A DNA stretch of 64,000 nt, from positions 62,001 through 126,000 of the forward strand of contig CAWCJS010000016.1 in assembly GCA_963795795.1 (NCBI GenBank), written 5' to 3'. Made by a program: the position numbers and the translations under genes. The DNA comes from Palsa-504 sp963795795. GTDB lineage: Bacteria; Actinomycetota; Actinomycetes; Streptosporangiales; Streptosporangiaceae. Positions 1 to 8,233 of this stretch are shown here, piece after piece (positions within the stretch are counted from its first letter, which is position 1; each line of letters begins with the position of its first letter). The notes under the pieces were generated by a model that worked only from the letters and a program-made list of their open reading frames with translations, was not told where the DNA came from and did not search any database.

Positions 1-1
1 G

Positions 2-1219
2 GTGCAGTACTACGCGATCGGCGCGTTCGGAACCGACCGGTACCCGCCGTTCACGCTGGCCGACGACCCGTCGTATCCCGCCCACCTGGAGATCGAGTAC
101 CCGCAGCGGCTATCCCGGGGGCTGGCGCTGGTCAAATGGTGGCTGCTGGCCATCCCGCAGTACATCATCGTCGGCGTGTTCACCGGGTCCGGGCTGTGGG
201 CCGGGTGGCAGCTGGGCTACCAGGACAGGAGCTGGGGCGGATTCGGGCTGATCGGCGTCCTGGCGCTGATCGCCGCGGTCATGCTGCTGGTGACCGGGCG
301 GTACCCAGGTCAGATCTTCGACTTCGTGCTGGGCCTGAACCGGTGGGTGCTCCGGGTGGCGGCGTACGCCGGCCTGATGACCGACCAGTACCCGCCGTTC
401 CGGCTGGACATGGGCGGCCACGAACCCGGCACCTTCGTCGTGCCGCCAGCCGGGCGGGAGCCGCCGGCCGAGCAGGAGCAGTCGGCCGGACCAGAATCGC
501 CGCCTGGGGTGAGTGGCCCGACTGAGGCGCGTGGCTGGACCGCCAGCAGGATCGTCTCTGTGATCGCCGGTTCCGTGCTAGTGCTGCTCTCGATGGGCCT
601 GCTCGGCGGCGGCGGCACCGCGCTGTGGGCTCAGACCCTGCGGCAGGGCGGCTACGTCGACTTCGGTACCGCCAGCTACAGCACCACTGGTTACGCGCTG
701 GCGATGGCCAGCGGCACGATCGGGGTCGACGTGGCCGGCAGCCGCTGGGATCCCGCATCCGCGCTGATCGGTACGGTGCGTATCCGCGTCACCCCGGCCA
801 GCGGCAGTGGTCCGGTATTCATCGGGATTGCTCCGGCCGGAGCGGCTGACCGCTACCTGACCGGGGTGAGCTACGCGATCGTGCGTGGCACGATCGATCA
901 CCACGGGACCTATGCCGAGCAGGCCGGATCCGCACCTGCGGTGCTGCCGGCCTCGGCCGGGATCTGGACCGCCCAGGCGTCTGGGCCCGGCACCCAGACG
1001 CTGACCTGGGCGGTGAAGAGCGGCGACTGGATGATCGTGGCCATGAACGCCGACGGCTCGCGGCCGGTCAGCGTTCAGGTCAATGCCGCGGCCACATTGC
1101 CCCCGCTGCCCTGGATCGCCACTAGCCTCCTGATCGGCGGCTTCGCCTGCCTGATCGGCGGCGCCCTGCTGATCGCCATCCCGCTTCGCAGGATGTCGGA
1201 ACCGATCGCTCACCGGTAA
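2..1219 (+). CDS. DUF4389 membrane protein, 5' end cut by window edge
   Basis: The reading frame is open from the first bases to a TAA at 1217-1219. The first residues (YYAIGAFGTDRYPPFTL) match the end of one DUF4389 repeat, and a second repeat follows (LVKWWLLAIPQYIIVGVF ... VTGRYPGQIFDFVLGLNRW ... TDQYPPFRL). The protein therefore most likely starts before the window, and the GTG at position 2 is not a convincing start. After a Pro/Glu-rich linker come a transmembrane segment near residue 185-205, an extracytoplasmic domain of about 150 residues, and a last transmembrane helix near residue 375-395. DUF4389 proteins are actinobacterial membrane proteins of unknown function. The repeat architecture is seen; topology is inferred from hydrophobicity. 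Confidence 0.85.
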   Translation: MQYYAIGAFGTDRYPPFTLADDPSYPAHLEIEYPQRLSRGLALVKWWLLAIPQYIIVGVFTGSGLWAGWQLGYQDRSWGGFGLIGVLALIAAVMLLVTGRYPGQIFDFVLGLNRWVLRVAAYAGLMTDQYPPFRLDMGGHEPGTFVVPPAGREPPAEQEQSAGPESPPGVSGPTEARGWTASRIVSVIAGSVLVLLSMGLLGGGGTALWAQTLRQGGYVDFGTASYSTTGYALAMASGTIGVDVAGSRWDPASALIGTVRIRVTPASGSGPVFIGIAPAGAADRYLTGVSYAIVRGTIDHHGTYAEQAGSAPAVLPASAGIWTAQASGPGTQTLTWAVKSGDWMIVAMNADGSRPVSVQVNAAATLPPLPWIATSLLIGGFACLIGGALLIAIPLRRMSEPIAHR

Positions 1220-1328
1220 GGATGTCCTCCACGACATCGGTCCTTCGGCGGACGCGAGGGGACTTAGTTCTCTGCCGTCTGAACGGCTGGCGGTCAACCA
1301 TGTAGTAGGGAACGAATATCCCAGACTC

Positions 1329-1380
1329 CCATGGTAAGGAGAAGGTCTACGGTTCGATTCCGTAACGGGGCTCCGCAGCT
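1329..1380 (+). repeat. tRNA-like direct repeat, left copy (candidate attachment site)
   Basis: This stretch looks like the 3' half of a tRNA: an anticodon-type loop ATGGTAA (anticodon GGT, Thr), a variable loop AGGTC, a perfect T arm (TACGG-TTCGATT-CCGTA) and an acceptor-like ACGGGGC. No D arm or matching 5' acceptor strand is visible upstream, so it is not a functional tRNA. It recurs in direct orientation at 30843-30893 with one deletion and one substitution. Tyrosine recombinases commonly use the 3' ends of tRNA genes as attachment sites, and a decayed one lies beside the other copy. Apart from this repeat and a diverged similarity to 30950-31140 (roughly 1380-1575), the gap 1220-1763 shows no gene. 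Confidence 0.6.
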
Positions 1381-1763
1381 CACAGGCGAGATTCAAAAAA
1401 AGATCAGATAGCAATCAGGACCCTTGGTGGGGCCTAACGGTCCTAGGACGGGTCATAGGCAGGTCAGCTAGAGCAATTGCGGCGAGGTCACGGCCGCCGG
1501 GTTTCCTGGAAGATCCGGCGCAGTCCCTGAGATCCCAGAACTGTTCGTAACCCTGGGAACAGGACGCCGGGCAGGTCCTGGCTGGGTAACGGCACCGTCA
1601 GGCACCGGCACTGTGTGGATGCCTCAGCCTGGACGGGCGATCCCCAGAAGATCGCGATCGGGCCGCAACCGATCTCGCGCAGCAAGACGCTGATGCCCGG
1701 TGATGGCTCAAGCTCGTCAGAGAGGAACCGGGCGGGCGCTCCTGACCGTCCGAAGCTTTCATA

Positions 1764-2633
1764 TCAGCCTGTCGGCTCGTAGGCCGCAAGAAGATCCTCC
1801 CGGTCAGCACGCCGTCGACGCATCGCCCGCGGATCGGGCACCGGAGCGGCGGCGAGTAGCGCCTTCGTGTACGGGTCGCCCGGCTCCTGGCAGATGCGCG
1901 CTGTCGGCCCCGACTCCACGATCCGCCCGGACCGCATCACCTCGATGTGGTGGCTAATCCAGCGGACGACGGCTAGGTCGTGCGCGATGAACAGGTAGGC
2001 GACTCCCGACTCCTCCTGGATGTCCTTCAGCAGGTTCAGGATCTGGGCCTGGATTGATACGTCGAGGCTGCTGACCGGCTCGTCGCAGATGATCAGTTTG
2101 GGCTCGAGCGCCAGTGCCCGGGCGATTCCGACGCGCTGCCCTTGTCCGCCCGATAGTTCGTGCGCTTTGCTGGACGAGGTCCTCCGGCTGAGGCCCACGC
2201 GGTTGAGCAGCTCGTACATTCGGGCCTGGCGCGACGCGTGATCGCCGACCCCGTGGATGACCAGTGGCTCGGTGATGATGTCCCCGATGGTCATGCGCGG
2301 GTTCAGCGCGGCGAGCGGGTCCTGGAAGATCACCTGCATGTCGCGGCGGACCGGCCGCAGGGAATGGGCGGGCAGATGGGTGATGTCTTTGCCCTGGAAG
2401 AAGATCGACCCGCTGGTCACGTTCTCCAGCCGGAGGATGCAGTACGCCGTCGTGGACTTACCCGAGCCCGACTCGCCCACCAGGGCCACGGTCTGCCGCG
2501 CGGGCACGGACAGGCTAACGTCGTCCACAGCCTTGATCAGGCGCTCCTGCGCTGCGTGGCCCCGCATCCGGAAGTACTTGCGCAGCCCGCGAACTTCGAG
2601 CAACGGCGGGACCGCAGCTTCCGGTTCAGTCAT
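1764..2633 (-). CDS. Peptide-type ABC transporter ATP-binding protein (OppF/DppF-like)
   Basis: This is the second ATPase of a peptide/nickel-type importer. Walker A (GESGSGKST, residues 53-61), the signature LSGGQ and Walker B (LIICDEP) followed by the D-loop SSLD are all visible, and the 289-residue length is normal for the family, although the usual C-terminal Cys-rich tail is short. Its ATG overlaps the stop of the upstream ATPase gene (ATGA), indicating translational coupling. It is the last gene of a seven-gene minus-strand operon (substrate-binding protein, two permeases, amidohydrolase, CapA-like protein, two ATPases). The hydrolase genes inside the operon suggest an imported cyclic amide, ureide or peptide; this is inference. 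Confidence 0.93.
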   Translation of the reverse strand: MTEPEAAVPPLLEVRGLRKYFRMRGHAAQERLIKAVDDVSLSVPARQTVALVGESGSGKSTTAYCILRLENVTSGSIFFQGKDITHLPAHSLRPVRRDMQVIFQDPLAALNPRMTIGDIITEPLVIHGVGDHASRQARMYELLNRVGLSRRTSSSKAHELSGGQGQRVGIARALALEPKLIICDEPVSSLDVSIQAQILNLLKDIQEESGVAYLFIAHDLAVVRWISHHIEVMRSGRIVESGPTARICQEPGDPYTKALLAAAPVPDPRAMRRRRADREDLLAAYEPTG

Positions 2634-3691
2634 CGTGCGCCCTCCGCGGTGAGCAGGCTCGCCGGGTGCCGCGTCCGCACCAGGTGTCCCGGGCGGAGCT
2701 CGGTGAGCTGGACCGGTCCGTCAGCACAGCCGTCCGGGTGCTGCGCGTACGGGCAGCGCGGAGCGAAGCGGCATCCGAGGGGCGGATTGATCAGGCTCGG
2801 CGGCATGCCCGGGATCGCGGGCAGCCGGTCATGGCGGGCCTCGCCATCGACGAGCGACGGAGAGGCCGCCAGCAGCGCCCTGGTGTAGGGATGCTCTGGC
2901 CGGTCGAAGAGCTCGTAGACGTCTGCCTGCTCCACGACCTGGCCGGCGTACATCACGAGCGCTTCGTCCGCGACGTCGGCGACCACCCCCATGTCGTGGG
3001 TGATAAGCATCAGGCCCATGCCGTGCTGCTCCCGCAGCCGGTGCAGCAGGTCGAGGATGCGTGCCTGGACAGTGACGTCGAGGGCGGTCGTCGGCTCGTC
3101 GGCGATCAGGATCTGCGGGTTGCAGCTGATCGCGATCGCGATCGTCACGCGCTGCCGCATGCCGCCGGAGAACTCGTGCGGGTAGGCGCCGGATCTTTCG
3201 GCCGGCCGGGCGATGCCGACCTCTGCGAGCAGCTCGACCGACCTGGCCTTGGCGTCGCGGCGGCTGAGGGCGCGGTGGCGGCGCAGGGTCTCGGTGATCT
3301 GCTCGCCGACGGTCTTTACCGGGTTCAGGCTGGTCATCGGGTCCTGGAAGATCATCCCGATGTCCCGGCCGCGGATGTCCTCAAGTTCCCGGCGGCCGAG
3401 TGCGAGCAGATTCCGCCCCTCGAATAGGACTTCCCCGGACGTCGTCCGGGCGTTCGAGTGCCGCAACAGGCCCACGATTGACAAGGCGGTCATGGTCTTG
3501 CCGCACCCGGACTCGCCCACGACGGCGAGCGTGCGTCCCTTGCGGAGGGAGAAACTCACTCCGTCCACGGCCCGGACCAGCCCGTGTGGTGAGTCGATCT
3601 CGGTGTGGAGGTCACGGACGACCAGCACCTCGTCGGCGTCCACGGCGTCGCCGGTGCCGGGAGGACGTGCGGGCTGGGATCTAGCGGGCAT
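2630..3691 (-). CDS. Peptide-type ABC transporter ATP-binding protein (OppD/DppD-like)
   Basis: First ATPase subunit of the importer. Walker A GESGCGKT lies at residues 59-66, followed by the signature SGGMRQR and Walker B LIADEPTTALD. The C-terminal oligopeptide-transporter tail with CRFAPRCP is present, as expected of OppD/DppD subunits. The 353-residue length is typical. The gene begins 5 bases after the CapA-like gene ends and overlaps the next ATPase by 4 bases. No strong ribosome binding site is visible before the ATG at 3691, so a start some codons downstream (GTG near residue 17) is possible. It would pair with the OppF-like subunit on the cytoplasmic face. Confidence 0.93.
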   Translation of the reverse strand: MPARSQPARPPGTGDAVDADEVLVVRDLHTEIDSPHGLVRAVDGVSFSLRKGRTLAVVGESGCGKTMTALSIVGLLRHSNARTTSGEVLFEGRNLLALGRRELEDIRGRDIGMIFQDPMTSLNPVKTVGEQITETLRRHRALSRRDAKARSVELLAEVGIARPAERSGAYPHEFSGGMRQRVTIAIAISCNPQILIADEPTTALDVTVQARILDLLHRLREQHGMGLMLITHDMGVVADVADEALVMYAGQVVEQADVYELFDRPEHPYTRALLAASPSLVDGEARHDRLPAIPGMPPSLINPPLGCRFAPRCPYAQHPDGCADGPVQLTELRPGHLVRTRHPASLLTAEGAR

Positions 3692-3696
3692 CGCGC

Positions 3697-4773
3697 TTAC
3701 GCCGACCGCAGGTCGATTTCCACGGCGCCGCCGACGGAGCGCGCGTTCGAGTTGAGCCGAGCGGAAAGCCGTACGACCTGCTCGCAGATTCGCTCGCGAT
3801 CCTCGCCGCCTGCGGGGACGGGAAGTCCGTCCGCGTCGCAGATCACTGGCCGGACCACGAGCAGGTAGTCCCCCTGCCCGGTGACCTGGAGTTCGGCGGC
3901 GTAGGCGTCCGGCGACATCTGGTCATAGATGGCCAGCACCTCGGGAGGCTGTCCCTCCCGGGGCTGCTGCGCCACGAAGTTCCCGGGGCTGTAAAGAATG
4001 GCGCGCCCAGCGTAGCTTTCTATCCCGTGGATCGCGTGCACGTGGTTGCCGAACACCACATCGGCGCCGGCGTCGATGAGGGCCCGCCCCACCAGCGGCT
4101 CGTACTCGGCCAGATCCTCACCGAAGCCACGGCCCATATGTACCGACACGGCCAGGAAGTCGACGGTCGATCGGGCCGCGCCGATCCTGGCACAGATCGC
4201 CGACAGGTCGGCCTGGTCGGGGACGGTGTGTACCACCGGGGCGTGCCCCGGCTCCTCCATCTGGATGTAGGGGTCCACCTCGAACGAGGAGTGGATGTGT
4301 ATGGGCGCGAGTCCCGGCCGGTCCGCGCTGGCCGCGGAGCCCACGGGCAGCAGGCAGCTTGCTGCCATGAAACCGACCCGGGTAGAGCCGACCTCGACCA
4401 CCGCCGGAGCTAGGGCCGCCTCGAGGTCAGCGCCGCCGCCCACGGTGCGGATGCCGTTGTCCTCGAGTAGCCGGATGGTCTCAAGCAGCGAGTCTTCGCC
4501 GAAGTCGACCGAGTGGTTGTTGGCCACCGACAGGACGTCGAAGTGCATCTGCTTCAGGTCGTCCACGAGCTTCGGGTTGCCCCGCAGAGTGATCAGCTTC
4601 TCCCGAGGGTAGCCGCGCTCGCTGTACACCGTCTCCAGGTTGGCGAAGCGCACGTCGGCCCGGTGGAGCCAGCCCAGCACGGTGGCCAGCCCTTCGCTGA
4701 CGCCGGACCCGGGAATCGAGGGCCGGGTCAGCACGATGTCGCCCACCGCGGCGAGCTTGAATGGCCTTATCAC
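3697..4773 (-). CDS. CapA-family poly-gamma-glutamate-type metallophosphatase-like protein
   Basis: The sequence fits the PGA_cap (CapA) family: VGDIVLTRP near the start, FANLETVYS, a SVANNH block, VHMGRGF, and FGNHVHAIHGIE with a final SPGNFV. These Asp, Asn and His residues are the metal-site positions shared with calcineurin-like phosphatases. AGGAGG lies directly against an ATG at 4779 but six bases before an in-frame GTG at 4773, so GTG is preferred. The reading frame extends further upstream but would overlap the preceding hydrolase gene. CapA proteins are best known from poly-gamma-glutamate capsule synthesis. Here no capsule ligase gene is nearby and the gene sits inside a transporter/hydrolase operon, so a different role, perhaps on gamma-linked or cyclic peptides, is possible. 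No signal peptide is evident. Confidence 0.85.
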   Translation of the reverse strand: MIRPFKLAAVGDIVLTRPSIPGSGVSEGLATVLGWLHRADVRFANLETVYSERGYPREKLITLRGNPKLVDDLKQMHFDVLSVANNHSVDFGEDSLLETIRLLEDNGIRTVGGGADLEAALAPAVVEVGSTRVGFMAASCLLPVGSAASADRPGLAPIHIHSSFEVDPYIQMEEPGHAPVVHTVPDQADLSAICARIGAARSTVDFLAVSVHMGRGFGEDLAEYEPLVGRALIDAGADVVFGNHVHAIHGIESYAGRAILYSPGNFVAQQPREGQPPEVLAIYDQMSPDAYAAELQVTGQGDYLLVVRPVICDADGLPVPAGGEDRERICEQVVRLSARLNSNARSVGGAVEIDLRSA

Positions 4774-4819
4774 CGTCATCCTCCTATGCACCCCTCTAGA
4801 GATGCGGCGGCAGGGCGCC

Positions 4820-6256
4820 TCACGACGTGCCCGCCCGCGCCGCGCGCAGGAACTTGCCTCGGCCGCCTTCTGCTGCGATTTCTCCATCCCGGTAGACCAC
4901 GTCCCCCCGGCTGATGGTCGCGACTATCCGGCCCTTGAGGCGCCACCCGTCGTACAGGCTGAAGTCCGAGCGGCTCTGCCCGGCCTGCCAGCGGAAGGTC
5001 CACTCTGCCGCGGGGTCCCATAGGACGAGGTCCGCGTCGCTGCCCACGGCGATCGTCCCCTTGCGGGGATACAAGCCGAAGATCTTGGCCGCGTTGGTGG
5101 ACGAGACCTCGACGAAGCGCTCCAGCGAGATGCGCCTGGTGGCGACGCCTTCGGAGTAGAGGATCGGCAGCATGGTCTCCAGGTCGGCGAGACCGGGCGA
5201 GACATTGGTGAGGTCCCGGCTTTCGCCCAGCTTGTCCGCTCGGGATGCGGGCGCGTGGTCGGTGCAGCAAGTGTCGACCTCGCCGTTGGCCAGGCCGCGC
5301 CAGAGCGCTGCCACGTCGGAGGCGCTCCGCAACGGCGGGTTCCCGATGTAGAGCGGCCCGTTCTCGCCGGTCAGGCGGGAGTCGTCGAACAGCAGGTAGA
5401 TCGGGCGGGTCTCGACGTACAGGCGGATCCCGCGCGACCTGGCCTCGGCCGCCGCCCGCAGTGCGGCCTGGCTCGAGACATGGACGATGTAGACCGGCGC
5501 CCCGGTCGCCTCGGCGAAGGCGGCCGCGCGCGCTACGGCTATCGCCTCGGCGAGCGCGGGCCGGGCGAGGCCGTAGTTCGACGGATGACCCCTCCCGTCG
5601 GCCATCAGCTGGTGCGTAGCGTGCGCGACGATGCTGGCGTCCTCGCAATGGATCATGGTGAGGAGCCCGTGCCGCCCGGCCTCGGCGATGAGCGACAGGT
5701 ATTCCGCGGCCTCCTGGTCGAAGCTCGGCAGCATCGTGAAGATCTTGATGGTGCCGCAGCCGGCTGCGGCGAGCTCAGGGAGCTGCGCCTTCGCGCCGAC
5801 CGCGGCCAGCGCGATCGGGTGCAGCGTGAAGTCGATCAGGCTCAGCCCGCTGGCCTCCTCCGCGGTCCGCTCGATCGCCGCGGGCAAAGGCTCGCCCACG
5901 TGGGGAAACGTCATGTTCCCGATGGTCGTGATCCCGCCGGCCACGGCCGCCCGGGAGCCGCTGGCGAAATCGTCGCTCCAGTAGTGCGCGGTCTCGACGG
6001 CACCCTCCCCGGCCTCGGTCGCCACGCCGCCCGGCCCGACGCCGGCCGGGGTGAAGGCCGGAGTGAGATGCACGTGCATGTCGACGCCGCCGGGAAGGAC
6101 GTGGCATCCAGCCGCGTCAAGCACCAGCACGGCGCCATCAGCCGAGGGCATGTCGCCACCGATCTGGACGATCTTCCCGTCTGCGATCATCAGGTCGGCG
6201 ACGAAGCGCGAGCCAGCAGTCACCAGCTCGCCCCCCCTGATCACTACCCGGGACAC
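4820..6256 (-). CDS. Dihydropyrimidinase/D-hydantoinase-like cyclic amidohydrolase
   Basis: A 478-residue protein of the cyclic amidohydrolase family. It shows the first metal motif VDMHVHL, the lysine expected to be carboxylated (GTIKIFTML), IHCEDA and IVHVSS histidines, and the catalytic Asp in CCTDHAP. These enzymes open hydantoin, dihydropyrimidine or allantoin rings to N-carbamoyl products. An insertion of about 20 residues after HVHL (around TPAGVGPGGVATEAG) is unusual. The start is taken as GTG at 6256, four bases after the permease stop; the frame extends further upstream into that gene but without family similarity. With the racemase and M20 carbamoylase genes of the divergent operon it completes a hydantoin-to-amino-acid route. 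The exact substrate is not determinable from sequence. Confidence 0.9.
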   Translation of the reverse strand: MSRVVIRGGELVTAGSRFVADLMIADGKIVQIGGDMPSADGAVLVLDAAGCHVLPGGVDMHVHLTPAFTPAGVGPGGVATEAGEGAVETAHYWSDDFASGSRAAVAGGITTIGNMTFPHVGEPLPAAIERTAEEASGLSLIDFTLHPIALAAVGAKAQLPELAAAGCGTIKIFTMLPSFDQEAAEYLSLIAEAGRHGLLTMIHCEDASIVAHATHQLMADGRGHPSNYGLARPALAEAIAVARAAAFAEATGAPVYIVHVSSQAALRAAAEARSRGIRLYVETRPIYLLFDDSRLTGENGPLYIGNPPLRSASDVAALWRGLANGEVDTCCTDHAPASRADKLGESRDLTNVSPGLADLETMLPILYSEGVATRRISLERFVEVSSTNAAKIFGLYPRKGTIAVGSDADLVLWDPAAEWTFRWQAGQSRSDFSLYDGWRLKGRIVATISRGDVVYRDGEIAAEGGRGKFLRAARAGTS

Positions 6257-6260
6257 CGTC

Positions 6261-7157
6261 TCACCCTGCCTTCGCTTCGGTCGCGGCCGTCTTCGCGGCC
6301 CGGCGCAGGCGCCTGCCGCCACCGCCGAGTCCGTCGCCCAGCAGGGCAAACCCCGTGGTGGCCAGCATGATCACCAGTCCCGGGAAGACCACGTAAGACC
6401 ACGAGGAGGTCACGTTGAGGCGGGCACCGGCCAGGATCAGCCCCCACTCCGGGGTCGGGGGCTGGGCCCCCACCCCGATGAAGCTGAGGCTCGACACGGC
6501 GACTATCGCATAGCCGACATCCTGGGTAGCCCGGACCAGCAACGCCTGCTGCACGAAGGGCAGGACGTGACGACGGAGGATCCGCGACCGGCTGGCGCCG
6601 AGGGCGCGTGCCGACCGTACGTGCGGTCGCTCCTTGATGGAGAGCACCATGCCGCGAACCAGCCGCGCGTAGGTGGGCCACCAGATGATGCTGAGCGCGA
6701 CCACCAGCGACACGATGCCGCGGCCCAGCGCCACCGCCAGCGCCATGGCGACGATGAACGCGGGCAACGAGAAGAAGATGTCGGTGAAGCGCATCACCAG
6801 CTGGTCCACCCAGCCCCCGGCATAGCCGGCGATGAGCCCGAGCACGGTCCCGATGGCGCAGGCGATGACCACCACGGACAGTGCCATGGTCAGCGAGTAC
6901 CGTGTCCCGTGGACCACGCGGCTGAAGATGTCTCGGCCCACCTCGTCGGTGCCGAACAGGTGGTGCCAGCTGGGCGGGGCGAAATGACCGCTCACGTTGA
7001 GCGCGGTGATGCTCTGGCTGCTGAACAGGCCGGGGGCGATGGCCATCACCACGAAAAGGGCCACTATCAGCCCGCCCGCGATGGTGGAAGCGTTCGGCCG
7101 TGGCCAGCCGCTGCGAGCCTCGATCGGCTCGAGCGCGTCGATCGCGACGGTACTCAT
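6261..7157 (-). CDS. ABC transporter permease (OppC/DppC-like)
   Basis: Integral membrane permease of 298 residues. An N-terminal transmembrane helix (IAGGLIVALFVVMAIAPGLF) is followed by the family segment HLFGTDEVGRDIFSRVVHGTR and about five more helices. The cytoplasmic EAA loop (RALGASRSRILRRHVLP) that contacts the ATPase is clear. AAGG precedes the ATG at a suitable distance. It lies 9 bases after its partner permease and 4 bases before the hydrolase start, within the same operon. Family and topology are certain; substrate is inferred only from the operon. Confidence 0.94.
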   Translation of the reverse strand: MSTVAIDALEPIEARSGWPRPNASTIAGGLIVALFVVMAIAPGLFSSQSITALNVSGHFAPPSWHHLFGTDEVGRDIFSRVVHGTRYSLTMALSVVVIACAIGTVLGLIAGYAGGWVDQLVMRFTDIFFSLPAFIVAMALAVALGRGIVSLVVALSIIWWPTYARLVRGMVLSIKERPHVRSARALGASRSRILRRHVLPFVQQALLVRATQDVGYAIVAVSSLSFIGVGAQPPTPEWGLILAGARLNVTSSWSYVVFPGLVIMLATTGFALLGDGLGGGGRRLRRAAKTAATEAKAG

Positions 7158-7166
7158 ACTGACCTT

Positions 7167-8177
7167 CTAACCAGTCTTCACGCGGGGATCGAGCAACGGG
7201 TACAGCAGGTCGATCAGGAAGTTGAGCACCACGAAGATCACGGACACCACCAAGGTGATGCCCATGATCGGGTCATAGTCCAGGGACTGGAAGGACTGGT
7301 AGGCGTACAGCCCGATGCCAGGCCACTGGACGATGGTCTCCACCAGGATGATCCAGGCGAACAGGTAGCCGAGCTGTATCCCCGACATGCTGACGAACGG
7401 GTTGAGGGCGTTGCGCAGCACGTGGCGGACCAGGATCGAGTTGGCCCGAAGCCCCTTTGCCTCGGCGGTCCGCACGTAGGCCTGGTCAAGCTCCTCCATC
7501 ACGCTGGCCCTGATAAGGCGCACGCCCACGCCGAGCATGCTCAGCACGATGGCGGTGACCGGGATGACCAGGTGGTCGACGGCATTAAGGAAGGTCGCGA
7601 ACTGGCCGTGCACCAGTGAGTCGATCGTGTAGAAGCCGGTCGTCTTCGGCGGCGGCGTGTCGAAGATGTCCAGACGGCCGCCGCTTGGCAGCCAGTTGAG
7701 CTTTGCGAAGAACACCAGCTGCAGCAGCAGCGCGAGCCAGTAGACCGGCGCGGCCGAGCTCAGGATGGAGGAAACCCGGATGACCCCGTCGGCCACTCCG
7801 CCAGGTTTGCGCGCGGCGAGCATGCCGAGCAGCACGGCCAGGATCAGGTAGACCACGAAACTGACCACGACGAGCTCGAGCGTCGCCGGAAGATAGGTCG
7901 CGATGTCGGAGCGCACCGGGTCACCGGTGCTGATCGAAGTGCCGAGGTCGAAGTGGAACAGCAGTCCCTTCATGTAGTCGGCGTACTGGGTGAGCAGGGA
8001 ATGCTGCAACCCCATCTTCACGGCCAGGGCATGGATCTGGGCCGGGGTGGCGCCAACGCCGGCGGCGGCGGCCGCCGGGTTGGCCGGTATCACGTGCGAC
8101 AGCAGGAACGTGATCACCGTGATCACCCAGACGACGAGGATCATCCACAGCAGGCGTCTTAGCACGTAGGCAAGCAC
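7167..8177 (-). CDS. ABC transporter permease (OppB/DppB-like)
   Basis: Integral membrane permease of 336 residues beginning MLAYVLRRLLWMILVVWVITVITFLL, the usual amphipathic start and first helix of OppB/DppB proteins. The EAA-type loop (AEAKGLRANSILVRHVLRNAL) and the ending DLLYPLLDPRVK are family hallmarks. AGGAGAGGCG stands upstream of the GTG start. The gene follows the binding-protein gene after 56 bases and pairs with the OppC-like permease to form the channel. Confidence 0.94.
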   Translation of the reverse strand: MLAYVLRRLLWMILVVWVITVITFLLSHVIPANPAAAAAGVGATPAQIHALAVKMGLQHSLLTQYADYMKGLLFHFDLGTSISTGDPVRSDIATYLPATLELVVVSFVVYLILAVLLGMLAARKPGGVADGVIRVSSILSSAAPVYWLALLLQLVFFAKLNWLPSGGRLDIFDTPPPKTTGFYTIDSLVHGQFATFLNAVDHLVIPVTAIVLSMLGVGVRLIRASVMEELDQAYVRTAEAKGLRANSILVRHVLRNALNPFVSMSGIQLGYLFAWIILVETIVQWPGIGLYAYQSFQSLDYDPIMGITLVVSVIFVVLNFLIDLLYPLLDPRVKTG

Positions 8178-8233
8178 CGCACCGCCTCTCCTAACCGCCG
8201 GGAAGTTTCCCAGGTCAGCAGATTATGCGCCGG

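Noticed and set aside
1329..1380. Complete tRNA-Thr gene
   Set aside because: Only the anticodon loop, T arm and 3' acceptor-like part are recognisable; no D arm or matching 5' acceptor strand (GCCCCGT) lies upstream of either copy.
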